Below are positions 16,822-24,911 of a DNA stretch of 33,445 nt, piece by piece. The stretch spans positions 1 to 33,445 of the forward strand of contig JALENG010000011.1 of NCBI GenBank assembly GCA_022767925.1, written 5' to 3'. Origin of the DNA: Clostridia bacterium. GTDB lineage: Bacteria; Bacillota; Clostridia; Oscillospirales; Acutalibacteraceae. Both the position numbers and the translations under genes were made by a program. The notes below the pieces were generated by a model, which did no database searches, was not told the origin of the DNA, and was given only the letters and a program-made list of their open reading frames with translations. Numbering within the stretch: the first letter of the stretch is position 1; each line of letters begins with the position of its first letter.

Positions 16822-17457
16822 ATGAAGCTGATCCTTTTGGGTGCCCCCGGCGCCGGCAAAGGCACACAGGCTGAGACACTCTGCAACGCTCTTTCGATCC
16901 CCGCGATCTCAACAGGAAATACGCTCCGCGAAGCGCTGAAAAGCGGCACGGAGATGGGACTGCGCGCCAAATCCTATATGGATGCCGGCAAGTTGGTGCC
17001 CGATGATGTCGTGATCGGCATTATCAAAGAGCGCCTGCAGCAGGACGACTGCAAGAATGGTTTCATTCTGGACGGTTTCCCGCGCACCATCCCCCAGGCC
17101 GAGGCTCTGGATGCCATGGGTGTACAGATCGACCGCGTCATCGACATTGAAGTCGCGGATGACAAGATCATTGCCCGTATGTCCGGACGCCGCGTCTGCG
17201 AAGCATGTGGTGCCAGTTACCACATGGAGTACTTGAAGCCCGCGAAAGACGGCGTGTGCGACAAGTGCGGCGGCGCCCTTGTTCAGCGCAAGGATGACCA
17301 CCCTGATACCGTGAAGGCGCGTCTGAGCGTCTATCACGAACAGACAGAGCCGCTGAAGGCTTACTACGAGAAGCAGGGAAAACTGAGAATCGTAGAAGGA
17401 CAGGAAGACGTAGCGGATACCAAACGCCTGACCCTGGCCGCAGTAGAGGCGGAATAA
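16822..17457 (+). CDS. adk: Adenylate kinase with zinc-binding lid
   Basis: The 211-residue enzyme interconverts ATP + AMP and two ADP in the cytoplasm. It has the P-loop GAPGAGKGT at residues 7-15, the DGFPRT motif and a long lid. The lid carries four cysteines (C126, C129, C146, C149), so it is the zinc-binding form common in Gram-positive bacteria. GGAGG precedes the ATG. The map start follows the stop with no gap, and the secY-adk-map order is typical of Firmicutes. Confidence 0.98.
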   Translation: MKLILLGAPGAGKGTQAETLCNALSIPAISTGNTLREALKSGTEMGLRAKSYMDAGKLVPDDVVIGIIKERLQQDDCKNGFILDGFPRTIPQAEALDAMGVQIDRVIDIEVADDKIIARMSGRRVCEACGASYHMEYLKPAKDGVCDKCGGALVQRKDDHPDTVKARLSVYHEQTEPLKAYYEKQGKLRIVEGQEDVADTKRLTLAAVEAE

Positions 17458-18210
17458 ATGATTGTACTGAAAACGAGCCGGGAACTCGTGAAATTGCGGG
17501 AGGCCGGCCGGATTTCTGCACTGGCATTACACACTGTGGGAAAAGCGATCGAACCTGGGGTAACCACCTATGAGCTCGATCGCGTAGCCCGCCAGTTCAT
17601 TGAAAAGTGCGGCGCCAGGCCGAACTTTTTGGGATACGGCGGGTTCCCCGGCAGTGCCTGCATCTCTGTCAACAACGTGGTAATCCATGGCATACCGAGC
17701 AAAAAGATTGTACTGAAACAGGGCGATATCGTCAGCATTGATATCGGTGCCGAGGTGGATGGCTATAACGGCGACAACGCCTATACCTTCCCCTGCGGGG
17801 ATATCAGCGCTCAGGCGCAGGCCCTGCTGGATGCCACCCGAGAGAGCCTGTACGAAGGAATCGCCATGGCGAAACCGGGAAATCGGATAGGCGATATCGG
17901 AAGCGCCGTACAGCGGTATGTCGAAGCGCGTGGCTACTCGGTGGTACGCGAATTTGTCGGCCACGGAGTAGGTACTTCGCTCCACGAAGACCCAAGTGTT
18001 CCCAATTACGGTAAGCCGGGGCGCGGTGTACGCCTGATGCCCGGTATGGTGATTGCGATCGAACCGATGATAAACGCCGGTACGAAGAGTGTGCGTGTCC
18101 TGGAGGACGGTTGGACGACGGTGACCGCCGACGGCAGCCTTTCGGCACATTTTGAACACACGGTTGCGATTACACCCGATGGGCCCGTCATTTTGACCCG
18201 GCCCGAGTGA
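17458..18210 (+). CDS. map: Type I methionine aminopeptidase
   Basis: The 250-residue enzyme removes the initiator Met from new proteins. All five metal ligands of the pita-bread fold are present: D95 (SIDIGA), D106 (GDNA), H169 (GHGVG), E202 (IEPM) and E233 (EHTV). No N-terminal zinc-finger or SH3-binding extension is present, which makes it the short type Ia form. The ATG follows the adk stop directly. Confidence 0.98.
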   Translation: MIVLKTSRELVKLREAGRISALALHTVGKAIEPGVTTYELDRVARQFIEKCGARPNFLGYGGFPGSACISVNNVVIHGIPSKKIVLKQGDIVSIDIGAEVDGYNGDNAYTFPCGDISAQAQALLDATRESLYEGIAMAKPGNRIGDIGSAVQRYVEARGYSVVREFVGHGVGTSLHEDPSVPNYGKPGRGVRLMPGMVIAIEPMINAGTKSVRVLEDGWTTVTADGSLSAHFEHTVAITPDGPVILTRPE

Positions 18211-18217
18211 AAGACGG

Positions 18218-18505
18218 ATGAGTGAAATTGTAACAGGCCAGGTTGTCTGTGTCCGCAAGGGGCGCGGAAAAGGCCGGTTTTATGCCGTGACGGGCATGGA
18301 AAAGGGATTGTGTCTTCTCTGTAACGGAGAGGATCGTCCGCTCTCCCATCCCAAGGGCAAAAACCCGCTGCATCTGCGAAAAACCCGCGTATGTCTGGCT
18401 GCCTCGTGCCTTAAAACCGACAAACAGCTGCAAGCAGCCCTGCAGGCGTTTTCCTGCAGAAAAAATGGATCGGAGGGTGAACCCGCATGTCCAAACAGGA
18501 CGTAA
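18218..18505 (+). CDS. KOW-domain, probable RNA-binding protein
   Basis: This 95-residue basic protein begins with a KOW/L14e-like strand pair ([18 protein letters not shown]) and has a CLLC pair at residues about 32-35. A short helical Cys-containing tail follows. Small KOW proteins at this place between map and infA are common in Clostridia, but their function is not established. It starts seven bases after the map stop, and its last 19 bases overlap the infA start, so it is probably translationally coupled to both. A role in ribosome or mRNA binding is inference from the domain and the location. Confidence 0.85.
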   Translation: MSEIVTGQVVCVRKGRGKGRFYAVTGMEKGLCLLCNGEDRPLSHPKGKNPLHLRKTRVCLAASCLKTDKQLQAALQAFSCRKNGSEGEPACPNRT

Positions 18506-18705
18506 TTGAACTCGAGGGTATCGTGAAAGAAGCTCTGCCCAATGCCATGTTTCATGTAGAGCTTCCCAATGGCCATGTTATTCTGGCCCATATTTCCGGC
18601 AAACTGCGCATGAATTTTATCCGCATCCTGCCGGGCGACAAGGTGACCGTGGAGATGTCTCCTTATGATCTGACCCGCGGCCGCATCACATGGCGAACCA
18701 AGTAA
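18487..18705 (+). CDS. infA: Translation initiation factor IF-1
   Basis: The 72-residue OB-fold protein is the exact usual length of IF-1. It begins [23 protein letters not shown] and ends [16 protein letters not shown]-1 binds the 30S A site during initiation. The ATG at 18487 has CGGAGGG upstream, inside the end of the KOW-domain gene. rpmJ follows after 51 nt. Confidence 0.97.
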   Translation: MSKQDVIELEGIVKEALPNAMFHVELPNGHVILAHISGKLRMNFIRILPGDKVTVEMSPYDLTRGRITWRTK

Positions 18706-18756
18706 GAGAAACGCATTTTTGAAATACCCACTTTTGCCTAAAGGAGGGCGCACACA

Positions 18757-18870
18757 ATGAAAGTAAGACCTTCTGTGAAGAAGATGTGCGAGAAATGCAA
18801 GATTATCAAGCGCAAAGGCAAAGTAATGGTAATCTGCGAAAATCCGAAGCACAAGCAGCGCCAGGGCTGA
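18757..18870 (+). CDS. rpmJ: 50S ribosomal protein L36, zinc-binding form
   Basis: This 37-residue gene runs from ATG 18757 to TGA 18868-18870, behind AAGGAGGG. It begins [14 protein letters not shown] and ends NPKHKQRQG. The zinc ligands C11, C14, C27 and H32 are all present, so it is the C+ form. Its place between infA and rpsM is the usual one. Confidence 0.97.
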   Translation: MKVRPSVKKMCEKCKIIKRKGKVMVICENPKHKQRQG

Positions 18871-18911
18871 TCCCCGGTGCCCGACAATAAATATGGAGGT
18901 GCAATTACACC

Positions 18912-19280
18912 ATGCCGCGTATTTCAGGTATTGACCTGCCCAGAGACAAACGCATTGAAATTGCTTTGACGTATATCTACGGGATCGGCCGCAAGACCGC
19001 TTCCGATATCTGCAAAAACACTGGTGTTGATCCCGATGTCCGCGTTCGTGACATGACCGAGGATGATGCCGCAAAGCTGAGAGAGTATATCGACCATAAC
19101 TGCCGTGTGGAAGGCGACCTGCGCCGTGACACTGCTTTCGATATCAAGCGTCTTATCGAAATCGGTTCCTACCGTGGCCTGCGCCACCGCAAGGGCCTGC
19201 CGGTAAGAGGCCAGCGCAGCAAGACCAACGCCCGTACCCGGAAAGGTCCCCGCAAGACCATGGCGAACAAGAAGAAGTAA
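18912..19280 (+). CDS. rpsM: 30S ribosomal protein S13
   Basis: The 122-residue protein begins [19 protein letters not shown] and contains the helix-two-turn-helix [12 protein letters not shown] and the basic tail [16 protein letters not shown]13 contacts the P-site tRNA and bridges to L5. GGAGG lies upstream of the ATG. rpsK follows after 18 nt. Confidence 0.98.
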   Translation: MPRISGIDLPRDKRIEIALTYIYGIGRKTASDICKNTGVDPDVRVRDMTEDDAAKLREYIDHNCRVEGDLRRDTAFDIKRLIEIGSYRGLRHRKGLPVRGQRSKTNARTRKGPRKTMANKKK

Positions 19281-19298
19281 TCAGGGAGGGATAAACTG

Positions 19299-19706
<408 letters not shown>

Positions 19707-19737
19707 CAGATCGAAATATAGGAGGTGCCACGAAAGT

Positions 19738-20364
19738 ATGGCAAGATATACTGAAGCTGTATGCAAACTTTGCCGCCGTGAGGGCCAGAAGCTGTTCCTG
19801 AAAGGCGCAAGATGCTATACCGATAAATGTGCTCTGACCCGCAGAGCGTATGCCCCCGGCCAGCATGGCCAGGGCCGCAAGAAGACTTCCGAGTACGGCA
19901 TGCAGCTGCGCGCCAAGCAGATTGCCCGCCGTTACTATGGTGTTCTGGAGGGCCAGTTCCGGGGCTACTATGAAATGGCCACCAAAATGGAAGGCAAGAC
20001 CGGCGACGCCCTGCTGACCATTCTGGAAAGCCGTCTGGATAACGTTGTCTATCGTCTGGGCTGGGCCAGCTCCCGTGCGGAAGCCCGCCAGCTGGTGGTA
20101 CACGGCCACTTCACCGTGGATGGTCACCGCGTGGATATCCCGTCCTATCTGGTAAAGGTGGGTCAGGTGATCGCCATCGCCGAGAAGAGCCGTTCCAGCG
20201 CCAAGATCAAGGCTGTGGTGGAAGAGAATGCCGCCCGTCCCTGCCCCAAGTGGCTGGAAGTGAACCGCGATAATCTCGAGGGCAAGGTTGTTGCCATGGC
20301 CACTCGTGAGGACGTCGATCTGGAAGTTGACGAGACCCTGATCGTCGAATTGTACTCCAAGTAA
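19738..20364 (+). CDS. rpsD: 30S ribosomal protein S4, zinc-binding form
   Basis: The 208-residue protein has the S4 N-terminus with four cysteines (C9, C12, C26, C31), a probable zinc site, and the [16 protein letters not shown] motif. An S4-type RNA-binding domain lies at about residues 98-160, with [18 protein letters not shown]4 nucleates 30S assembly and in several bacteria represses its own mRNA. It lies inside the alpha operon here, as in many Clostridia but not in Bacillus subtilis. An 86-nt gap with a stable hairpin follows. Confidence 0.98.
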   Translation: MARYTEAVCKLCRREGQKLFLKGARCYTDKCALTRRAYAPGQHGQGRKKTSEYGMQLRAKQIARRYYGVLEGQFRGYYEMATKMEGKTGDALLTILESRLDNVVYRLGWASSRAEARQLVVHGHFTVDGHRVDIPSYLVKVGQVIAIAEKSRSSAKIKAVVEENAARPCPKWLEVNRDNLEGKVVAMATREDVDLEVDETLIVELYSK

Positions 20365-20400
20365 TGCCGGGTACGCATGTAAATGCAAAAAGGCATGCCG

Positions 20401-20422
20401 GGCTGCCCCAGCAGGGGCGGCC
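20401..20422 (+). other. Stable hairpin in the rpsD-rpoA gap
   Basis: GGCTGCCCC (20401-20409) pairs with GGGGCGGCC (20414-20422), nine bp with one G-T wobble, around the loop AGCA. No T run follows. The gap also repeats ATGCCGGG (20363 and 20393 region). The rpoA ribosome-binding site AAGGAGG follows at about 20437. It may serve in mRNA processing or feedback control, which is inference. Confidence 0.55.
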
Positions 20423-20450
20423 TGACAGGAATTGATAAGGAGGTTCACGA

Positions 20451-21404
20451 ATGATCGAGATTGAAAAGCCCAAAATCGAAACCCAGGAACTGTCCAGTGA
20501 TGGAAAGTATGGCAAATTTGTAGTCGAACCCCTTGAGAGAGGATTCGGTACGACGTTGGGCAACTCCCTGCGCCGTGTGCTTCTCTCCAGCCTTCCCGGT
20601 GTCGCTGTTAAGTCCGTGAAAATTGACGGTGTTGTTCATGAATTCTCCACCATCCCCGGTGTGAAGGAGGATGTCGCTGAGATCATCCTGAACATCAAGG
20701 GACTGACTGCCAAGCTGTACTGCGATGGCCCCAAGACCATCGAGATTCTGGCGGAGGGCCCCTGTGAGGTGACGGCTGATGCGATTAAGTGCGACAGCGA
20801 AGTGGAGATCCTGAACCCTGAAATGCACATTGCTACCCTGGGCGAGGACGCCAAGCTCTATATGGAGCTGACCCTCGACAAAGGGAGAGGATATGTTTCC
20901 AGTGAAAGGAACAAGGCCGCTATGCCCGCCGGCATTATCGGCGAGCTGCCGGTCGACTCGATCTACACCCCTGTGCTGAAGGTAAACTTCAACGTGGAGA
21001 ATACCCGCGTGGGCCAGAGCATTGACTTCGACAAGCTGACCCTGGAAGTTTGGACCAACGGTGTGATTAATGCACAGGAAGCCGTTTCCCTGGCCGCCAA
21101 GGTTCTGACCGAACACCTGAATCTGTTTGTGGATCTGTCCGATAAGGGCAGCAGCACCGAGATCATGGTGGAGAAGGACGAAAAGGGCAAGGAATCCGTG
21201 CTGGGTATGACGATTGAGGAACTGGACCTGTCGGTCCGTTCTTTCAACTGCCTGAAGCGTGCGGGCATCAATACCGTGGAAGATCTGCTGAATAAAAGCG
21301 AAGAGGACATGATGAAAGTCCGCAATCTGGGCCGCAAGTCCCTGGAAGAGGTTGTGTGGAAGATGGCTTCCCTCGGCTTTAACCTGCGCAAGGACGATGA
21401 ATAA
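20451..21404 (+). CDS. rpoA: RNA polymerase alpha subunit
   Basis: The 317-residue protein has the N-terminal dimerisation domain (about 1-230) with [20 protein letters not shown], a linker, and the C-terminal DNA-binding domain (about 250-312). The latter has the helix-hairpin-helix [13 protein letters not shown] and [11 protein letters not shown]. Alpha starts core assembly and binds UP elements and activators. AAGGAGG precedes the ATG. rplQ follows after 55 nt. Confidence 0.98.
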   Translation: MIEIEKPKIETQELSSDGKYGKFVVEPLERGFGTTLGNSLRRVLLSSLPGVAVKSVKIDGVVHEFSTIPGVKEDVAEIILNIKGLTAKLYCDGPKTIEILAEGPCEVTADAIKCDSEVEILNPEMHIATLGEDAKLYMELTLDKGRGYVSSERNKAAMPAGIIGELPVDSIYTPVLKVNFNVENTRVGQSIDFDKLTLEVWTNGVINAQEAVSLAAKVLTEHLNLFVDLSDKGSSTEIMVEKDEKGKESVLGMTIEELDLSVRSFNCLKRAGINTVEDLLNKSEEDMMKVRNLGRKSLEEVVWKMASLGFNLRKDDE

Positions 21405-21459
21405 AGCGCCCGCTATCCCTGCTGAACACTTTGAATGACCGTAAAGGAGTGAATATTCG

Positions 21460-21801
21460 ATGCCCGGAACGAGAAAGCTCGGCCGCGATACGGCCAGCCG
21501 CACCGCGATGCTGCGTGCCATGGTAACCTTCCTGCTGGAAAACGGCAAGATCGAGACCACCGTCACCCGCGCCAAGGAAGTCCGCGCTATGACCGAAAAG
21601 ATGATCACGATTGCCAAGGAGAATAACCTGCACAATCAGCGTCTGGTCATGGCTTTTGTAACCAAAGAAGACGTAACGCACAAGCTGTTTACGGAAATTG
21701 CCCCCAAGTATGCCGACCGCAACGGCGGTTATACCCGTATTACCAAGCTGGGGCCGCGCCGCGGTGATGCCGCCGAAATGGCCATCATCGAGCTGCTGTA
21801 A
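21460..21801 (+). CDS. rplQ: 50S ribosomal protein L17
   Basis: The 113-residue protein begins [17 protein letters not shown] and ends with [22 protein letters not shown], both typical of bacterial L17 at its short Gram-positive length. L17 lies at the tunnel exit. AAAGGAG precedes the ATG. It is the last gene of the superoperon, and a set of hairpins including a terminator follows at once. Confidence 0.98.
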   Translation: MPGTRKLGRDTASRTAMLRAMVTFLLENGKIETTVTRAKEVRAMTEKMITIAKENNLHNQRLVMAFVTKEDVTHKLFTEIAPKYADRNGGYTRITKLGPRRGDAAEMAIIELL

Positions 21802-21831
21802 GTAAAACGCGAGCGCACAGGCCGTACAGTT

Positions 21832-21854
21832 CGGTTATCATTTGGCGATAACCG
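21832..21854 (+). other. Hairpin just after rplQ
   Basis: CGGTTATC (21832-21839) pairs perfectly with GATAACCG (21847-21854) around a seven-base loop. It is followed by GAAAAACGG, not by Ts, and lies 19 bases before the terminator stem. Its place matches that of the L17 downstream element RNA reported from Firmicutes, but I cannot test the match. Confidence 0.5.
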
Positions 21855-21872
21855 GAAAAACGGTAGGAAAAA

Positions 21873-21906
21873 GCCGTCTGTTCCCACGGGAACGGGCGGC
21901 TTTTTT
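21873..21906 (+). terminator. Terminator of the S10-spc-alpha superoperon
   Basis: GCCGTCTGTTCC (21873-21884) pairs with GGAACGGGCGGC (21889-21900), twelve bp with two G-T wobbles, around the loop CACG. Six Ts follow (21901-21906). Confidence 0.9.
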
Positions 21907-21940
21907 GCCGGAAAGGCGGCATCCGGTGATTTTTCCGGCA
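21906..21940 (+). other. Third hairpin behind the superoperon terminator
   Basis: TGCCGGAAA (21906-21914) and TTTCCGGCA (21932-21940) are perfect inverted repeats with a 17-base loop. It begins at the last T of the terminator. A flanking T run is absent on the + strand. Confidence 0.4.
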
Positions 21941-21988
21941 AGGAATCAGGAAGTTTACAGTCTGTTTCTGGTATTGCAGGGGCCATTG

Positions 21989-21997
21989 TGGTACAAT
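21989..21997 (+). promoter_or_regulatory. Possible extended -10 promoter of the downstream membrane protein gene
   Basis: TGG followed by TACAAT (21992-21997) is a TGn-extended -10 box. No good -35 box lies at standard spacing; TTGCAG (21974) is too near. Transcription would start near 22004, about 35 nt before the start codon at 22039. Confidence 0.4.
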
Positions 21998-22038
21998 AAG
22001 GCCAGAATTCATTGAGAAAGGCGGAAGGTGACCCACTT

Positions 22039-22851
22039 ATGCGTCGTAAGCCCGTGAAAATATGGCAGATCCTTATGTGTGCCGCGCTGGTTGTGCTGGT
22101 ATTTGTGCTGTTCACCCTTTTTCAGAAGAGTGATTCCATCGCGTTCCAGGACGGCGTTTTTTCCCAGCAGGCGGCGGACAGCATCCGGAAAAATACCGGC
22201 TGTGAGGACGTGCGCGTGCTCTCGTTTACGTATAACAACAATGAAAAAGAGAATTTTGTTCTGAAGGTGGCTGCCCAGAAGGAGGGTGAGCGCACCTGTA
22301 TTTATCAGGTCCAGTACTATGAGGGGGACAGCAAAATGCCCTACCACATGGAAAAAACGGATGATACCCTGGATACCTATACCCAGGAGCCACGGGTTGA
22401 GGACTATTTTTCCATTCTGCGCCGGTTGCGGGACCAGCGCAGGGCCCTGTTTGAGATTTACAGTGAGGAGGCGAAGCCCGCAGAGGGAGAGAGCTTCTGC
22501 CAGCTGGATCTGCGGGACTGCGTCCATCCGGACAGCATTTTGATCCGGCGCGTAACCCGGGTGATTGATCTGACGGAGAGCAGTGCCAGCGAGCCTTCTG
22601 GAGAATCCGCCACTCAGGAAGAAAGCGATTCTTCCGAAGGAGGGGAGTCTCCTGTTCTGGAGCTGGTCAGCGGCAGCGCTGGGGATGTGCAGGGGATGGA
22701 TCTGGATTTCTGGCGGATTCAGGATGGTGTGTATGAGCAGAGCGGAGGGGATACGGAAATCGGCACGAATACCGTTTTGCTGTACCGCGTTTCGCAGGAA
22801 AAGGACAGGATGACGGAGGAACTGATCGCGGTGCTGGACTTCGGTTCGTAA
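22039..22851 (+). CDS. Membrane-anchored protein of unknown function
   Basis: I do not recognise this 270-residue protein. It has a short basic start (MRRKPVK) and one transmembrane helix at about 8-29, with no lipobox, so the rest should lie outside the cell. The exterior begins with a mixed alpha/beta segment that contains C46-type and other scattered cysteines. A Ser/Glu-rich low-complexity linker (SSASEPSGESATQEES) then leads to a short C-terminal domain ending in AVLDFGS. I start it at ATG 22039 with AAGGTG eight bases upstream; an in-frame TTG at 22012 has no site and almost coincides with the predicted transcript start. hflX follows 24 bases after the stop, so the two may be co-transcribed. 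Confidence 0.8.
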   Translation: MRRKPVKIWQILMCAALVVLVFVLFTLFQKSDSIAFQDGVFSQQAADSIRKNTGCEDVRVLSFTYNNNEKENFVLKVAAQKEGERTCIYQVQYYEGDSKMPYHMEKTDDTLDTYTQEPRVEDYFSILRRLRDQRRALFEIYSEEAKPAEGESFCQLDLRDCVHPDSILIRRVTRVIDLTESSASEPSGESATQEESDSSEGGESPVLELVSGSAGDVQGMDLDFWRIQDGVYEQSGGDTEIGTNTVLLYRVSQEKDRMTEELIAVLDFGS

Positions 22852-22875
22852 AAACCGGAAAACAGGAGAGTGGAT

Positions 22876-24120
22876 ATGGAGCAAATGGAGAGAAGGCCGG
22901 AGCGGGCACTGCTGGTTTCGGTGGATACGGGGGAGCTTGACGTGGAGTCGTCCCTGAGCGAGCTGTACGAGCTGATCCGCAGCGCCGGGGCGGATCCGGT
23001 GGGCTCGGTGGTGCAGAAGCGGCCGCATGTGGAGGCCGGCACCTGTGTGGGCACCGGAATGCTGCGCGAAATCGCCGCGCACTGTGAGCGGGAGGAGATC
23101 GATCTGTTGGTCTTTGACCGGGAACTGACCCCCACGCAGATCCGCAACATTGAAGAGGTGACCGGTGTGCGGGTGATCGACCGCACCCAGCTGATCCTGG
23201 ATATTTTTGCCCTGCGCGCCCGCAGCCGTGAGGGACGGCTGCAGGTGGAGCTGGCCCAGCTGAAATACCTGATGCCCCGACTGACTGGGCGCGGTGTCGC
23301 CATGTCGCGGCTGGGAGGCGGCATCGGCACCCGCGGCCCCGGCGAGAGCAAGCTGGAGACGGACCGGCGGCATATCCGGCGGCGGATTGAATCGCTGCGG
23401 GAGCAGCTGGACGATGTGGAAAAGCACCGCGCCCTGCTGCAGAAACGCCGGAAAAAGGATGGGGTGATCACGGCGGCCCTGGTGGGATACACCAATGCGG
23501 GAAAAAGCACGCTGATGAACCGCCTGACCCAGGCGGGGGTGCTGGCGGAAAACAAGCTGTTCGCTACCCTGGATCCCACGGCCCGGGCCCTGACTCTGCC
23601 GGGCGGCAGCACCATTATGCTGATTGATACCGTCGGCCTGGTGCGGCGGCTGCCGCACCAGCTGGTGGATGCCTTCCGTTCCACCCTGGAGGAGGCAGCC
23701 AACGCCGATGTGATTTTGAATGTGTGCGATGCCTCCAGCCCCGAGGCTTCCGTTCATCTGGAGGTTACCCGGCAGCTGCTACAGGAGCTGGGGTGCAGCG
23801 AGGACAAGGTGATCCCCGTGATGAACCAGTGCGACAAGGTGCCCGAGATCCATGCGCTGCCGATGATCGGCCGGGGGGTGCGCATCAGTGCGCTGACCGG
23901 CGAGGGAATCGACACCCTGCTGCAGAGAATCGAGGACGCGCTGCCTGCCGGTCCGCGCCGGATGGAGCTGTTCCTGCCCTATCGGGAGGGCGAGCTGCTC
24001 TCGCGCCTGCATGAGCGCGGCCAGATCGAACGGGAGGAGTACGGCGGCGACGGAATTGCGGTGACCGCCGTGGTTCCGGCCGACTTGCAGGATCTCTGCA
24101 AAATGTATGAAAAAGAATAA
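22876..24120 (+). CDS. hflX: GTPase HflX
   Basis: The 414-residue protein has the HflX N-terminal domain, including the Gly-rich SRLGGGIGTRGPGESKLE segment, a helical linker and a GTPase domain. G motifs are G1 GYTNAGKST (204-212), G3 DTVGL (251-255), G4 NQCD (317-320) and G5 SALTG (338-342). HflX binds the 50S subunit and in other bacteria splits stalled or hibernating ribosomes under stress. The G4 motif has Gln where NKxD is usual. Start: ATG 22876 with AGGAG seven bases upstream; the in-frame GTG at 22870 lies too close to that site. Confidence 0.95.
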   Translation: MEQMERRPERALLVSVDTGELDVESSLSELYELIRSAGADPVGSVVQKRPHVEAGTCVGTGMLREIAAHCEREEIDLLVFDRELTPTQIRNIEEVTGVRVIDRTQLILDIFALRARSREGRLQVELAQLKYLMPRLTGRGVAMSRLGGGIGTRGPGESKLETDRRHIRRRIESLREQLDDVEKHRALLQKRRKKDGVITAALVGYTNAGKSTLMNRLTQAGVLAENKLFATLDPTARALTLPGGSTIMLIDTVGLVRRLPHQLVDAFRSTLEEAANADVILNVCDASSPEASVHLEVTRQLLQELGCSEDKVIPVMNQCDKVPEIHALPMIGRGVRISALTGEGIDTLLQRIEDALPAGPRRMELFLPYREGELLSRLHERGQIEREEYGGDGIAVTAVVPADLQDLCKMYEKE

Positions 24121-24219
24121 ATATTCATCATCTGTATACGCACAGCCGGGCGGATTTTCATAAAGAATGGCCGCCCCGCATAGTAGAAAAAAGAAAAAAT
24201 TACAAGGAGGAAACCGCAA

Positions 24220-24729
24220 ATGGCATTTCGCGAAATTACCCCGGAGGAGATCCGGGACAATCTGTTTGTGACCATCAACAAGGAGTGGATGCTGCTGACG
24301 GCCGGGGATGAAGCGGCCCACAACACCATGACGGTCAGCTGGGGCAGCATGGGGGAACTGTGGGGGCACTATACGGCTACCGTTCACGTCCGCCCGCAGC
24401 GTTACACCCTGCCGTTTATCGAGAACCATGATTTCTTCAGCCTGTGCGTGTTGCCCAAAGAGAACCACGACGCCATGGTCATCTGCGGCCGGGAATCGGG
24501 CCGCGACGGCGACAAGGACAAGAAGGCCGGGATCACCCCGGTGTTCGATGAAAAGGCCCCCTATTACCGGGAGGCCCGGTTGGTGCTGATTTGCCGTAAG
24601 CTGTACCGCCAGCCCATGCAGGCCGATTGCTTTACCGATCCGTCGCTGGTTCCGGCCAATTACAAAAACGGGGATTTCCACGTTACCTTTGTCGGCGCCA
24701 TTGAAAAGGTGCTGGTTAAAGACGAATAA
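24220..24729 (+). CDS. Flavin reductase-like FMN-binding split-barrel protein
   Basis: The 169-residue protein matches the flavin reductase-like domain (FMN-binding split barrel). Visible marks are HNTMTVSWGSMGELWG at about 35-50, the VRPQRYTLPFIENHDFFSL segment that lines the flavin in relatives, and a tail that ends in FVGAIEKVL. Members include NAD(P)H:flavin oxidoreductases and flavoredoxin-type redox proteins; the substrate is unknown. AAGGAGG lies before the ATG. It stands alone between hflX and the arginine cluster and has a terminator behind it. No clear promoter was found in the 99-nt gap upstream, which holds a GGGCGG/CCGCCC inverted repeat (24148-24176). Confidence 0.88.
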   Translation: MAFREITPEEIRDNLFVTINKEWMLLTAGDEAAHNTMTVSWGSMGELWGHYTATVHVRPQRYTLPFIENHDFFSLCVLPKENHDAMVICGRESGRDGDKDKKAGITPVFDEKAPYYREARLVLICRKLYRQPMQADCFTDPSLVPANYKNGDFHVTFVGAIEKVLVKDE

Positions 24730-24733
24730 GACA

Positions 24734-24760
24734 AAAAATGCGGGATTGGGGCGCATTTTT
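24734..24760 (+). terminator. Terminator after the flavin reductase gene
   Basis: AAAAATGCG (24734-24742) pairs perfectly with CGCATTTTT (24752-24760) around a nine-base loop, starting four bases after the stop. The T run is part of the stem, and the A run on the other side makes it potentially bidirectional. Confidence 0.75.
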
Positions 24761-24774
24761 GTGCAAAAGGGATA

Positions 24775-24792
24775 TTGCGCATAAATATGCAA
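24775..24792 (+). promoter_or_regulatory. Possible ArgR (ARG box) operator before argG
   Basis: This 18-base site (TTGCGCATAAATATGCAA) is an imperfect palindrome with 14 of 18 symmetric positions and an AT-rich centre. It resembles the ArgR/AhrC box, whose half-sites are TGAAT-like. A second copy of its GCATAAAT core lies 31 bp downstream (24810-24817), between the -35 and -10 boxes, about three helical turns away and on the same face. Repressor binding there would block the promoter. Identity as an ARG box is inference. Confidence 0.45.
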
Positions 24793-24799
24793 AAAACAC

Positions 24800-24827
24800 T
24801 TGAAATTCTGCATAAATGGCGTATAAT
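24800..24827 (+). promoter_or_regulatory. Sigma-A type promoter of argG
   Basis: TTGAAA (24800-24805) is followed after 16 bases by a perfect TATAAT (24822-24827). Transcription should start near 24834, giving a leader of about 78 nt with one hairpin before argG. Confidence 0.78.
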
Positions 24828-24847
24828 AGACAATGCCGCAAGGAAAG

Positions 24848-24879
24848 AGCGCTGCTCCTTTTTTGGGGGCGGCGCTTTT
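24848..24879 (+). other. Terminator-like hairpin in the argG leader
   Basis: AGCGCTGCTCC (24848-24858) pairs with GGGGCGGCGCT (24866-24876), eleven bp with two G-T wobbles, around a T-rich loop. Only three further Ts follow (24877-24879). It starts about 14 nt after the predicted transcript start and could attenuate or merely protect the argG mRNA. Confidence 0.45.
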
Positions 24880-24911
24880 GGTATAGAACAACAAACGGAG
24901 GAATCATCAAG

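Noticed and set aside
22012..22038. TTG start for the membrane protein before hflX
   Set aside because: It has no ribosome-binding site and nearly coincides with the predicted transcription start; ATG 22039 is better placed.
24121..24219. GGGCGG/CCGCCC inverted repeat between hflX and the flavin reductase gene as a terminator
   Set aside because: The stem is only six bp, the loop is long and no T run follows, so I do not call it a terminator.
24816..24911. Upstream extension of argG in the same frame
   Set aside because: It would start inside the promoter and cover the leader hairpin. The ATG at 24912 has a ribosome-binding site and matches the usual ArgG N-terminus.
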